Of a stretch of 64,000 nt of DNA, positions 18,768 through 26,659 are shown piece by piece. The stretch covers positions 6,200,001 through 6,264,000 of the forward strand of contig NZ_CP023691.1 in NCBI RefSeq assembly GCF_008704855.1, in the 5' to 3' direction. Numbering within the stretch: position 1 is the first letter of the stretch; each line of letters begins with the position of its first letter. The stretch comes from Streptomyces platensis (GTDB lineage Bacteria > Actinomycetota > Actinomycetes > Streptomycetales > Streptomycetaceae). Below the pieces are notes generated by a model. The model saw only the letters and a program-made list of their open reading frames with translations. It was not told the DNA's origin and did not search any database. The position numbers and the translations under genes are program-made.

Positions 18768-18796
18768 CTATCTAAGTATGGATAGCGATGCTATCC
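18768..18796 (+). promoter_or_regulatory. palindromic operator before the DUF4188 gene
   Basis: A perfect 17-bp palindrome GGATAGC-GAT-GCTATCC spans 18780-18796, with another CTATC at 18768-18772. It lies 20 bp before the ATG of the downstream gene, where a dimeric repressor would block transcription. No regulator gene sits beside it. Confidence 0.6.
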
Positions 18797-18816
18797 GGTG
18801 TCGGAAGGGGGCCGCC

Positions 18817-19299
18817 ATGAGCGGCAAGCCGGTGCAGGGACGGATGACGGCGGACGGTGGCCGGGAGGTGGTGGTCTTCCTCATCGGGATGCGCTTCAAC
18901 AGCTGGCGGGCGGTGCGCAGTTGGCTGCCGGTGTTCCTCGCCATGCCGCGCATGATCAAGGAGCTGGCCCGGGATCCGGGCAGCGGGATGATCGGCTACC
19001 GGCTGCTTCCCGGACTGCCGAGGCACTTCGCCATCCTCCAGTACTGGGACTCGAAGGAGAAGTTGTTCGCCTACGCCACGGACCAGGGCGGCGAGCACCG
19101 GCCGGCCTGGGCGGCGTTCAACCGGCGGGTGCGGGAGGGCCGGGACAAGGTCGGCTTCTGGCACGAGACCTATGTCGTCCCGGCGGGCTCGTACGAGAGC
19201 ATTTACCGCAATATGCCGGCGTTCGGGCTGGGGGAGGCGCTGGGGACGGTGCCGGTCGGCCGCCGCGGGGAGCGGGCCGCGGACCGGATGGCGGCCTGA
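18817..19299 (+). CDS. DUF4188 domain protein (monooxygenase-like)
   Basis: A 160-residue protein matching DUF4188, a ferredoxin-like fold family related to small haem-degrading or antibiotic monooxygenases. Recognisable parts are VVVFLIGMRFNSWRAVRSW (about 18), FAILQYWDSKEKLFAYA (about 73) and VGFWHETYVVPAGSYESIYRNMP near the C-terminus. The biochemical role is not established. ATG 18817 has a strong GGAAGGGGG site; an in-frame ATG at 18778 lies within the operator. The gene is monocistronic and convergent with ndgR. Confidence 0.8.
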   Translation: MSGKPVQGRMTADGGREVVVFLIGMRFNSWRAVRSWLPVFLAMPRMIKELARDPGSGMIGYRLLPGLPRHFAILQYWDSKEKLFAYATDQGGEHRPAWAAFNRRVREGRDKVGFWHETYVVPAGSYESIYRNMPAFGLGEALGTVPVGRRGERAADRMAA

Positions 19300-19305
19300 G
19301 TGCGC

Positions 19306-19344
19306 GGGGCGGCCCGGTGCGGACCATCCGCACGGGACCGCCCC
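19306..19344. terminator. bidirectional terminator between DUF4188 gene and ndgR
   Basis: A 17-bp stem (19306-19322 with 19328-19344, one mismatch) with loop ACCAT lies between convergent genes. Confidence 0.7.
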
Positions 19345-19394
19345 TTCGGCATCGTGACCGCCGTCCACCACGGCCCCGCCCCGCAGCGGGGTGC

Positions 19395-20111
19395 TCAGCC
19401 GGTGCGCCGCAGGCCCTCGGAGAGGCGGGCCGCCGCGTCGATGACCGCCTGGGCATGCATCCGGCCCGGGTGGCGGGTCAGCCGCTCGATCGGGCCGGAG
19501 ACCGATACGGCGGCCACCACGCGGTTCGAGGGGCCGCGCACGGGGGCGGAGACCGAGGCCACGCCCGGCTCCCGCTCGCCGATCGACTGGGCCCAGCCCC
19601 GGCGGCGTACGCCGGACAGTGCGGTGGCCGTGAAGCGCGCGCCCTGGAGGCCGCGGTGCAGCCGCTCGGGCTCCTCCCAGGCCATCAGGATCTGGGCGGC
19701 CGAGCCCGCCTTCATGGGGAGCGTGGAGCCGACCGGGACGGTGTCCCGCAATCCGGACAGCCGCTCCGCCGCCGCCACACAGATCCGCATATCGCCCTGC
19801 CGGCGATAGAGCTGGGCGCTCTCGCCGGTCACATCGCGTAGGTGGGTGAGTACCGGGCCGGCCGTGGCCAGCAGGCGGTCCTCACCGGCCGCCGCGGCCA
19901 GCTCGGAGAGCCGCGGGCCCAGGATGAACCGGCCCTGCATGTCCCTCGCCACCATCCGGTGGTGTTCCAGTGCCACGGCCAGCCGGTGGGCCGTGGGTCG
20001 TGCGAGCCCTGTCGCCGCGACCAGCCCGGCGAGGGTGGCCGGACCGGACTCCAGGGCACTCAATACCAGAGCTGCCTTGTCGAGAACGCCGACGCCGCTA
20101 GAGTTGTCCAT
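19395..20111 (-). CDS. ndgR: IclR-family regulator NdgR
   Basis: A 238-residue IclR regulator: N-terminal winged helix-turn-helix (about 8-65, GLARPTAHRLAVALEHH recognition region) and C-terminal IclR effector domain with Gly/Ser-rich pocket residues (STLPMKAGSAAQI; VAAVSVSGPIERLT). Its divergent position to leuCD is that of NdgR in S. coelicolor and AreB in S. clavuligerus, which control leucine biosynthesis genes and affect antibiotic production. The start is ATG 20111 (MDNSSGVGVLDKAALVL), matching the known family N-terminus; a longer frame to 20132 is open. It is likely autoregulated through the shared intergenic region. Confidence 0.92.
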   Translation of the reverse strand: MDNSSGVGVLDKAALVLSALESGPATLAGLVAATGLARPTAHRLAVALEHHRMVARDMQGRFILGPRLSELAAAAGEDRLLATAGPVLTHLRDVTGESAQLYRRQGDMRICVAAAERLSGLRDTVPVGSTLPMKAGSAAQILMAWEEPERLHRGLQGARFTATALSGVRRRGWAQSIGEREPGVASVSAPVRGPSNRVVAAVSVSGPIERLTRHPGRMHAQAVIDAAARLSEGLRRTG

Positions 20112-20128
20112 GCAACGATACTCGCGTC

Positions 20129-20139
20129 TCACACTGTGA
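20129..20139. promoter_or_regulatory. candidate NdgR operator between ndgR and leuC
   Basis: A perfect palindrome TCACA-C-TGTGA lies 18 bp upstream of the ndgR start in the 175-bp divergent region. IclR proteins bind short palindromes next to their own promoters, so this is a reasonable site. Binding is inferred. Confidence 0.45.
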
Positions 20140-20286
20140 AACGCAAGTTCAATTTTCCAGGGAAGTCGTCAATCTGTAGGTGTGGCCCTCGACCAGGGCC
20201 CGGCGTACGGCCCGGCAAGGGGATTTCTGCGGGCATCGCGCACGGACGAGGAAAGGCCGGCAATGCGGCCGGTCGGAGGGAAAGCG

Positions 20287-21717
20287 ATGGGACGGACACT
20301 CGCGGAGAAGGTCTGGGACGACCATGTCGTCCGGCGCGCGGAAGGCGAGCCCGACCTCCTCTTCATCGATCTGCACCTGCTGCACGAGGTCACCAGCCCG
20401 CAGGCGTTCGACGGCCTCCGCAAGGCCGGCCGCCAGGTGCGCCGGACGGACCTGACCATCGCCACCGAGGATCACAACACCCCGACCCTCGACATCGACA
20501 AGCCGATCGCCGACCCGGTCTCCCGCACTCAGCTGGAGACGCTGCGCAAGAACTGCGCGGAGTTCGGGGTCCGGCTGCACCCGCTGGGCGATGTCGAGCA
20601 GGGCGTTGTCCACGTCGTGGGACCGCAGTTGGGACTGACCCAGCCCGGCACCACCGTGGTCTGCGGTGACAGTCATACCTCCACCCACGGAGCCTTCGGC
20701 GCGCTGGCGTTCGGCATCGGCACCAGCCAGGTCGAGCATGTGCTGGCCACCCAGACGCTGCCGCTGGCCCCCTTCAAAACCATGGCGATCACCGTCGACG
20801 GTGAGCTGCCCGAGGGTGTCACCGCCAAGGACCTGATCCTGGCGATCATCGCCCGGATCGGCACCGGCGGCGGCCAGGGCTATGTCCTGGAATACCGCGG
20901 TTCGGCCATCGAGAAGCTGTCGATGGAAGCCCGGATGACCATCTGCAACATGTCGATCGAGGCGGGCGCCCGGGCCGGCATGATCGCCCCGGACGAGACC
21001 ACCTTCGACTACCTCCAGGGCCGTGACCACGCCCCGCAGGGCGAGGACTGGGACGCCGCGGTCGCGTACTGGAAGACGCTGCGCACCGACGACGACGCGG
21101 TCTTCGACGCCGAGGTGCGCATCGACGCCTCCGCGCTCGCGCCGTTCGTCACCTGGGGCACCAACCCCGGCCAGGGCGCGCCGCTTTCGGCGAGCGTCCC
21201 CGACCCGGCTTCGTACGAGGACGCCTCGGAGCGCTTCGCCGCCGAAAAGGCCCTGGAGTACATGGGGTTGACGGCGGGTCAGCCGCTGCGGGACATCAAG
21301 GTGGACACCGTCTTCGTAGGTTCGTGCACCAACGGCCGTATCGAGGACCTGCGCTCCGCGGCCGGGATCCTGGAAGGCCGCAAGGTCGCCGACGGCGTAC
21401 GGATGCTGATCGTCCCCGGCTCGGTCCGGGTCTCCCTGGAGGCCGTCGCCGAGGGGCTGGACAAGGTCTTCACCGCGGCGGGCGCCGAATGGCGGCACGC
21501 GGGCTGCTCGATGTGCCTGGGCATGAACCCCGACCAGCTGGCGCCCGGTGAGCGCTCCGCGTCCACCTCCAACCGCAACTTCGAGGGCCGGCAGGGCAAG
21601 GGCGGTCGTACGCACCTGGTCTCGCCGCAGGTCGCCGCCGCAACGGCGGTTCTCGGCCATCTGGCCTCACCGGCCGATCTGTCCGATGTCGCCGTCGCCA
21701 CGCCCGCGGGAGTCTGA
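20287..21717 (+). CDS. leuC: 3-isopropylmalate dehydratase, large subunit
   Basis: A 476-residue aconitase-family subunit that isomerises 2-isopropylmalate to 3-isopropylmalate with LeuD in leucine synthesis. The three iron-sulfur cluster Cys are seen in FVGSCTNGR (about 348) and GCSMCLGMNPDQ (about 408 and 411). The family core VCGDSHTSTHGAFGALAFGIG is complete. ATG 20287 is preceded by GGAGGG; the open frame extends to 20182 without a ribosome site. It forms an operon with leuD three bases downstream and is probably controlled by NdgR. Confidence 0.97.
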   Translation: MGRTLAEKVWDDHVVRRAEGEPDLLFIDLHLLHEVTSPQAFDGLRKAGRQVRRTDLTIATEDHNTPTLDIDKPIADPVSRTQLETLRKNCAEFGVRLHPLGDVEQGVVHVVGPQLGLTQPGTTVVCGDSHTSTHGAFGALAFGIGTSQVEHVLATQTLPLAPFKTMAITVDGELPEGVTAKDLILAIIARIGTGGGQGYVLEYRGSAIEKLSMEARMTICNMSIEAGARAGMIAPDETTFDYLQGRDHAPQGEDWDAAVAYWKTLRTDDDAVFDAEVRIDASALAPFVTWGTNPGQGAPLSASVPDPASYEDASERFAAEKALEYMGLTAGQPLRDIKVDTVFVGSCTNGRIEDLRSAAGILEGRKVADGVRMLIVPGSVRVSLEAVAEGLDKVFTAAGAEWRHAGCSMCLGMNPDQLAPGERSASTSNRNFEGRQGKGGRTHLVSPQVAAATAVLGHLASPADLSDVAVATPAGV

Positions 21718-21720
21718 ACC

Positions 21721-22314
21721 ATGGAAGCTTTCACCACCCACACCGGCCGGGCCGTCCCGCTGCGCCGCAGCAACGTCGACACCGACCAGATCATCCCGGC
21801 CCACTGGCTGAAGAAGGTCACCCGCGACGGCTTCGAGGACGGGCTGTTCGAGGCCTGGCGCAAGGACCCGCAGTTCGTCCTCAACCAGGAGCGTTACCAG
21901 GGCGCCACGGTACTGGTCGCCGGCCCCGACTTCGGTACCGGCTCCTCCCGTGAGCACGCCGTCTGGGCGCTTCAGAACTACGGCTTCAAGGCCGTCATCT
22001 CCTCGCGGTTCGCGGACATCTTCCGTGGCAACTCCCTCAAGAACGGGCTGCTGACGGTGGTCCTGCCGCAGGAGACCGTCGACCGGCTCCAGACGCTGCT
22101 GGAGAACGACCCGACCGCCGAGGTGACGGTGGACCTGGTCGGCCGGCAGGTGCGCGCCGAGGGCGTCACCGCCGACTTCGAGCTGGACGAGAACGCCCGT
22201 TGGCGCCTGCTGGAGGGGCTGGACGACATCAGCCTCACCCTTCGGGAGGAGTCGTCCATCGTGGAGTACGAGGCGAACCGGCCGTCGTTCAAGCCGCGTA
22301 CCATCGAGGTCTGA
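21721..22314 (+). CDS. leuD: 3-isopropylmalate dehydratase, small subunit
   Basis: A 197-residue small (swivel) subunit of isopropylmalate isomerase. The N-terminus has RRSNVDTDQIIPAHWLKK and the middle GPDFGTGSSREHAVWAL, the substrate-binding loop of the family. The ATG is three bases after the leuC stop. Length and end fit LeuD. Confidence 0.97.
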   Translation: MEAFTTHTGRAVPLRRSNVDTDQIIPAHWLKKVTRDGFEDGLFEAWRKDPQFVLNQERYQGATVLVAGPDFGTGSSREHAVWALQNYGFKAVISSRFADIFRGNSLKNGLLTVVLPQETVDRLQTLLENDPTAEVTVDLVGRQVRAEGVTADFELDENARWRLLEGLDDISLTLREESSIVEYEANRPSFKPRTIEV

Positions 22315-22347
22315 CCTCGGGTTTTATGGCTCAAAGCTATATTGCGT

Positions 22348-22386
22348 ACGATGCGCCCCCTGTGCAGTTGGCAGGGGGCGCATCGT
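22348..22386 (+). terminator. terminator after leuCD
   Basis: A perfect 15-bp stem (22348-22362 with 22372-22386) around a 9-nt loop lies 34 bp beyond leuD. Confidence 0.75.
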
Positions 22387-22450
22387 CGTGTCGAGGCGGC
22401 TGTTGAGGCCCCGTGAAGCGACAACTCGCCGCAGATGGCACAATTAGCGC

Positions 22451-22696
22451 ATGGAACGCGACGACCAACTCGAGCTCTACGGTCTCGTCGCCGACCGGCT
22501 CAAGGACGCACATACAAGAGTGCGGACACTGCAAGTCCCGGAGGGCGTACGGATGGCGCTGACCCGGAAGCTGCTCGTCATCACGGCCGCGGCTAAACAC
22601 GATCTTGCGGACGCGGCAAGGCGTCTGGAGCGCTTCATGGCTGACCTCGACGAAGGTCGTTATCCCGAAGATGTGCACACCGGCGGAAGTCCGTGA
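22451..22696 (+). CDS. small conserved helical protein, unknown function
   Basis: An 81-residue, mostly alpha-helical, charged protein without membrane segments (LYGLVADRLKDAHTRVRTLQ; ITAAAKHDLADAARRLERFMADL). I recall a homologue in the same place, between leuD and hupS, in other Streptomyces, but know no function. ATG 22451 has no Shine-Dalgarno sequence; a CACAAT element ends six bases upstream, so the message may be leaderless. Confidence 0.7.
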   Translation: MERDDQLELYGLVADRLKDAHTRVRTLQVPEGVRMALTRKLLVITAAAKHDLADAARRLERFMADLDEGRYPEDVHTGGSP

Positions 22697-22741
22697 AGGT
22701 CGACTTCGTTGCGGCACAAGGGTGATTAGCCCGTTTCGTGT

Positions 22742-22770
22742 TTGATTTGCGGTATATATCTGCCTAACGT
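22742..22770 (+). promoter_or_regulatory. promoter of hupS
   Basis: TTGATT (22742-22747), a 17-bp spacer and TAACGT (22765-22770) form a good vegetative-type promoter, 52 bp before the hupS start. Confidence 0.6.
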
Positions 22771-22821
22771 GCGAAAAAGCTTGGAATCTTTCGTTCCAGC
22801 AATGTCTCCGAAGGGGAAGAC

Positions 22822-23472
22822 GTGAACAAGGCGCAGCTCGTAGAAGCCATTGCCGACAAGCTCGGCGGCCGTCAGAACGCCGCGGACGCGGTGGACGCCG
22901 TACTGGACGCAATCGTCCGTTCAGTTGTCTCCGGCGACCGCGTTTCGGTCACCGGATTCGGCTCGTTCGAGAAGGTTGACCGCCCGGCCCGCTATGCCCG
23001 CAACCCGCAGACGGGTGAGCGCGTGCGGGTCAAGAAGACCTCGGTGCCGCGCTTCCGCGCCGGTCAGGGCTTCAAGGACCTGGTGAGCGGCTCGAAGAAG
23101 CTCCCCAAGGGTGGCGAGGTCTCCGTCAAGAAGGCTCCCAAGGGCAGCCTCACCGGTGGTGCCGCCATCAAGAAGGCTGCCGCGAAGAAGGCCACCGCCA
23201 AGAAGGCCGCCGCCAAGAAGACGACGGCGAAGAAGGCAGCGGCGAAGAAGACCACCGCGGCGAAGAAGACCACCGCGAAGAAGACGACGGCGAAGAAGGC
23301 TCCCGCCACGAAGGCCGCCGCCAAGAAGACCACGGCGAAGAAGACCACCGCGAAAAAGGCGACGGCGAAGAAGACCGCCCCCGCGAAGAAGACGACGGCG
23401 AAGAAGGCCCCCGCGAAGAAGGCCACGGCACGCAAGACCACCGCCAAGAAGACCACCGCCCGCAAGCGGTAA
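22822..23472 (+). CDS. hupS: HU-family nucleoid protein with lysine-rich tail
   Basis: A 216-residue protein with two parts. Residues 1-92 are a full HU domain (MNKAQLVEAIADKLGG; VSVTGFGSFEKVDRPARYARNPQTGERV with the DNA-intercalating beta-arm Pro; SVPRFRAGQGFKDLV). Residues about 110-216 are an Ala/Lys/Thr tail of KKTTAKKA-type repeats, resembling histone H1. This two-domain form is HupS of Streptomyces, abundant in spores and needed for spore nucleoid compaction and heat resistance; HupA, the short form, would be elsewhere. GTG 22822 follows GGGGAAGA. The tail-coding DNA is repetitive and could vary in copy number. Confidence 0.95.
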   Translation: MNKAQLVEAIADKLGGRQNAADAVDAVLDAIVRSVVSGDRVSVTGFGSFEKVDRPARYARNPQTGERVRVKKTSVPRFRAGQGFKDLVSGSKKLPKGGEVSVKKAPKGSLTGGAAIKKAAAKKATAKKAAAKKTTAKKAAAKKTTAAKKTTAKKTTAKKAPATKAAAKKTTAKKTTAKKATAKKTAPAKKTTAKKAPAKKATARKTTAKKTTARKR

Positions 23473-23497
23473 TTCGGCAGCGGCGACGCCACGCGTG

Positions 23498-23527
23498 GGG
23501 CCGGTCTCCCTTCGGGGAGCCCGGCCC
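23498..23527 (+). terminator. terminator after hupS
   Basis: A 13-bp stem with one mismatch and a TTCG tetraloop (23511-23514) lies 25 bp after the stop codon. Confidence 0.75.
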
Positions 23528-23625
23528 GCGGTGCGTCCGGCGCCGTTTGAGCGGGCCGCAGGGCCTTGCCGCCACCGTACGGGCGGCCGGAGGGTCCGGG
23601 GACCCCCTCGTCTAGGCTCTCTCCC

Positions 23626-23829
23626 ATGCAGGCCACCGCGTATACGTACGACTCCGAGACCCGCTCCGGCAGTGTGCTGCTGGACGACGGCACCCCGATG
23701 CCCTTCGACGCGGCGGCCTTCGACGCCGGCGGTCTGCTGCTGCTGCGGCCCGGTCAGCGGGTCCGGATCGACCTCACCGGCGAAGGCGACGACCGCAGGA
23801 TCGTCCTGATCACGCTCCAGACGCTCTGA
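23626..23829 (+). CDS. small beta-rich protein, unknown function
   Basis: A 67-residue protein predicted to be all beta (ATAYTYDSETRSGSVLLDDG; LLLLRPGQRVRIDLTGEGDDRRIVLITLQ). The pattern is reminiscent of an OB or cold-shock fold, but no RNA-binding motif is present. The ATG lies seven bases after TAGGCT, so the mRNA is probably leaderless. Its last 20 bp overlap the 3' end of cofC on the other strand. Confidence 0.7.
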   Translation: MQATAYTYDSETRSGSVLLDDGTPMPFDAAAFDAGGLLLLRPGQRVRIDLTGEGDDRRIVLITLQTL

Positions 23830-24523
23830 CCTGCGGCGGCGGCAGCCGCTTCGACCCCTCCGGCGCGGCCGCCCCCGCCACCAGCCGCGGTGCCTGGAGC
23901 GCCGTGTGCGGGCCCACGCCCAGCGCCAGCGCGGCCAGCAGATCCTCGCCGGTGTCCACGTCCCGGCGTACCGACGGCGCCTTCGGCCCGGTGATCTCCT
24001 GCGCTCCGGACGCCAGGTGACGGGCCCGCGAGGCGCCTCCGAATGCCGGTTCCAATTCCCGGCCGGAAGTCGCGGTCAGAAGTGTTGTCCCGATATCCGC
24101 CGCATCCGCGAGAAATGCACGGGGAAATAGCGAAGCGGAATGGAGCACCAGTTCCAGCTCGGCGGGGCGCAGTGCGGGCAGATCGGCGTTCAGCGCGGCG
24201 ACCGGCGCGCCCGGACGACGCGCCCGGACCACGCCCGCTCCATGGGCCAGCGCCGCGTTGAGGCCGCGGGCCGGTGTGTCGGGCACGATCCGCGCGCCCA
24301 GCGCCGCCAGCCGCTCCGCGGCCAGCAGGTCATCCGTGACAACCGCCACATCCTGGACGTTCTCGCAGGCCAGCGCTGCTGTCACGGTGTCCAGGGCGAA
24401 CGCCAGGGCCAGCCGGGGCCGGAACTCCTCGCCCGCGGCCCGGGAGAGCCTGCTCTTGGCCCGCGCCAGCGGCTTCAGCGGCACCACCAGGCTCCAGCCC
24501 ACATCCGCTCCGTCTCGTCGCAT
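23810..24523 (-). CDS. cofC: 2-phospho-L-lactate guanylyltransferase (F420 synthesis)
   Basis: A 237-residue nucleotidyltransferase of the CofC/FbiD family, which joins GTP to phospholactate or, in mycobacteria, phosphoenolpyruvate to make the side-chain precursor of cofactor F420. It has VPLKPLARAKSRLS at the N-terminus (GTP site), VTDDLLAAERLAALGARIVPD, ALNADLPALRP (metal-binding Asp) and DVDTGEDLLAAL at the end. ATG 24523 fits the family start; the longer open frame is unsupported. It is divergent from the acyltransferase gene. Other F420 genes are not in the window. Confidence 0.88.
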   Translation of the reverse strand: MRRDGADVGWSLVVPLKPLARAKSRLSRAAGEEFRPRLALAFALDTVTAALACENVQDVAVVTDDLLAAERLAALGARIVPDTPARGLNAALAHGAGVVRARRPGAPVAALNADLPALRPAELELVLHSASLFPRAFLADAADIGTTLLTATSGRELEPAFGGASRARHLASGAQEITGPKAPSVRRDVDTGEDLLAALALGVGPHTALQAPRLVAGAAAPEGSKRLPPPQVRASGA

Positions 24524-24664
24524 CGGCGTTATTCTCACCTGCCGCCGCCGCTCTCCGGGAGCGTCGGGGTTACGGTGTCCTCGACATAGCGGGTACCTGG
24601 GGCGACACTTGTGCGGCTGCCGGCCCGCAGCAGCTACGCAGGTCCCCACAAGGAGGGTGTCCCA

Positions 24665-25531
24665 GTGTCCCGCCGCAGAATCGGCTTCTGGTACCGCTTG
24701 GCCGCGGTCATCTGCAAACCGCCGCTCCTGGTTCTGTTCAAGCGGGACTGGCAGGGAATGGAGCACATTCCGGCCGACGGCGGATTTATCACCGCGGTCA
24801 ACCACAACTCGTATCTCGATCCGCTCTCCTATGCGCACTATCAGTACAACACCGGGCGGGTCCCCCGATTCCTCGCCAAGGCCGGACTCTTCAAGAGCGG
24901 CTTTGTCGGCCTGATGATGCGCGGCACCGGACAGATCCCCGTCTACCGGGAAACCACCGACGCCGCCAACGCGTTCCGCGCCGCCGTCACCGCCATCGAG
25001 AAGGGCGAATGCGTCGCCTTCTACCCCGAGGGCACCCTCACCCGCGACCCCGACCTGTGGCCCATGCAGGGCAAGACGGGTGCCGCGCGGGTGGCGCTGC
25101 TGACGAAGGCGCCGGTCATTCCCGTCGCGCAGTGGGGCGCCAACGACGCGATGCCGCCGTACGCCAAGGAGAAGAAGCTCCGGCTCCTCCCGCGCAAGAC
25201 GCTGCGGGTGCAGGCGGGGCCGCCGGTCGACCTGAGCGCCTTCTACGACCGGGAACCGACCGCCGAGGTGCTGCGGGCCGCCACCGACGTCATCATGACC
25301 GCGATCACCGAGCAGCTGGCCGTCGTCCGCGGCGAGCCCGCGCCGGTCGAACCGTACGACTGGCGCAAGGCGATCGCCCGGGAGCGCCGCGCCGCCCGGG
25401 AAGCCGCCAAGGCCACCCAGGGCGCCGGAGCGGACCGAACCCCCGCCGAACCGGCCGCCGCCACCGAACCGGCCGTCGGCCCGCAGCAGGCCCGAAGCAC
25501 CCAGCAGGCACAGGAGGATGAAAGCAAGTGA
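24665..25531 (+). CDS. PlsC-type 1-acylglycerol-3-phosphate acyltransferase
   Basis: A 288-residue lysophospholipid acyltransferase that adds the second acyl chain in phosphatidic acid synthesis at the membrane. The catalytic NHNSYLD (NHxxxxD type, near residue 42) and the substrate-binding FYPEGTLTRD (near 120) are intact. The last ~50 residues are an Ala/Pro/Glu tail. GTG 24665 is behind AAGGAGGG. It overlaps gpsA by four bases; the pair links glycerol-3-phosphate supply with its acylation. Confidence 0.9.
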   Translation: MSRRRIGFWYRLAAVICKPPLLVLFKRDWQGMEHIPADGGFITAVNHNSYLDPLSYAHYQYNTGRVPRFLAKAGLFKSGFVGLMMRGTGQIPVYRETTDAANAFRAAVTAIEKGECVAFYPEGTLTRDPDLWPMQGKTGAARVALLTKAPVIPVAQWGANDAMPPYAKEKKLRLLPRKTLRVQAGPPVDLSAFYDREPTAEVLRAATDVIMTAITEQLAVVRGEPAPVEPYDWRKAIARERRAAREAAKATQGAGADRTPAEPAAATEPAVGPQQARSTQQAQEDESK

Positions 25532-26529
25532 CGCGCTGCGCCGTCTACGGCACGGGGTCCTGGGGCACCGCCTTCGCGATGGTGCTCGCCGACGCGGGAT
25601 GCGAGGTGACCCTGTGGGGGCGCCGCGCGGCCCTGGTCGACGCCATCAACAGCGGCCGTACGAACCCCGACTACCTGCCGGGGGTCGAGCTGCCCGCGTC
25701 CGTACGGGCCACCACCGACCCGGCGGAAGCGGCGCGCGGTGCGGAGTTCGCCGTGCTGGCCGTCCCCGCCCAGACGCTGCGCGGCAATCTCGCCGAATGG
25801 GCGCCCCTGCTGCCCACCGACACGGTCCTGGTCTCCCTGATGAAGGGCGTCGAACTGGGCACGGCCAAGCGCATGAGCGAGGTCATCGAGGAGGTCGCCA
25901 AGGTGCCCGCGGAGCGGGTCGCGGTGCTGACCGGCCCCAACCTCGCCAAGGAGGTCGCCGCCCGGCAGCCCGCCACCGCGGTCGTGGCCTGCGCCGACGA
26001 GGCGGTCGCCCAGCGCTTCCAGGCCGCCTGCCACACCTCGTACTTCCGCCCGTACACCAACACCGATGTGGTGGGCTGTGAACTGGGCGGCGCGGTCAAG
26101 AACGTCATCGCGCTCGCCGTCGGCATCGCCACCGGGATGGGCCTGGGCGACAACGCCAAGGCGTCCCTGATCACCCGCGGTCTCGCCGAGACCACCCGGC
26201 TCGGCCTCGCCATGGGAGCCGACGCGCACACCTTCGCCGGCCTCGCCGGTATGGGCGACCTGGTCGCCACCTGCTCCTCGCCCCTGTCGCGCAACAACAC
26301 CTTCGGCACCAACCTCGGCCGGGGGATGACGCTCCAGGAGACCATCGCGGTCACCAAGCAGACCGCCGAGGGCGTCAAGTCCTGTGAATCCGTGCTGGAT
26401 CTGGCCCGCAGGCACGGTGTCGACATGCCGCTCACCGAGACGGTCGTGGAGATCGTCCACGAGGGCAAGCCGCCGATGGTCGCCCTCAAGGACCTGATGT
26501 CGCGCAGCGCCAAGTCCGAGCGGCACTGA
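25528..26529 (+). CDS. gpsA: NAD(P)-dependent glycerol-3-phosphate dehydrogenase
   Basis: A 333-residue enzyme reducing dihydroxyacetone phosphate to sn-glycerol-3-phosphate for phospholipids. The nucleotide fold is VYGTGSWGTAFAMVL (residues 5-19); the catalytic Lys lies in GCELGGAVKNVIALAVG (near 191); the substrate loop is AGMGDLVATCSSPLSRN. The GTG start overlaps the acyltransferase stop (GTGA). Confidence 0.96.
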   Translation: MTRCAVYGTGSWGTAFAMVLADAGCEVTLWGRRAALVDAINSGRTNPDYLPGVELPASVRATTDPAEAARGAEFAVLAVPAQTLRGNLAEWAPLLPTDTVLVSLMKGVELGTAKRMSEVIEEVAKVPAERVAVLTGPNLAKEVAARQPATAVVACADEAVAQRFQAACHTSYFRPYTNTDVVGCELGGAVKNVIALAVGIATGMGLGDNAKASLITRGLAETTRLGLAMGADAHTFAGLAGMGDLVATCSSPLSRNNTFGTNLGRGMTLQETIAVTKQTAEGVKSCESVLDLARRHGVDMPLTETVVEIVHEGKPPMVALKDLMSRSAKSERH

Positions 26530-26659
26530 AACGGTACGGAATGCGGCGGTCCGGCGCCGTTCGCCCGGGGGCCCGTGACGCGCGGCACCCGGGCGCGACG
26601 CCACCAACGGCCGCCGCAGCACTGACTCCGTGCCGGTCAGCAGGTACCCTCAACCCGAT

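Noticed and set aside
23110..23470. Simple-sequence DNA that might be non-coding
   Set aside because: It encodes the lysine-rich HupS tail in frame after a complete HU domain.
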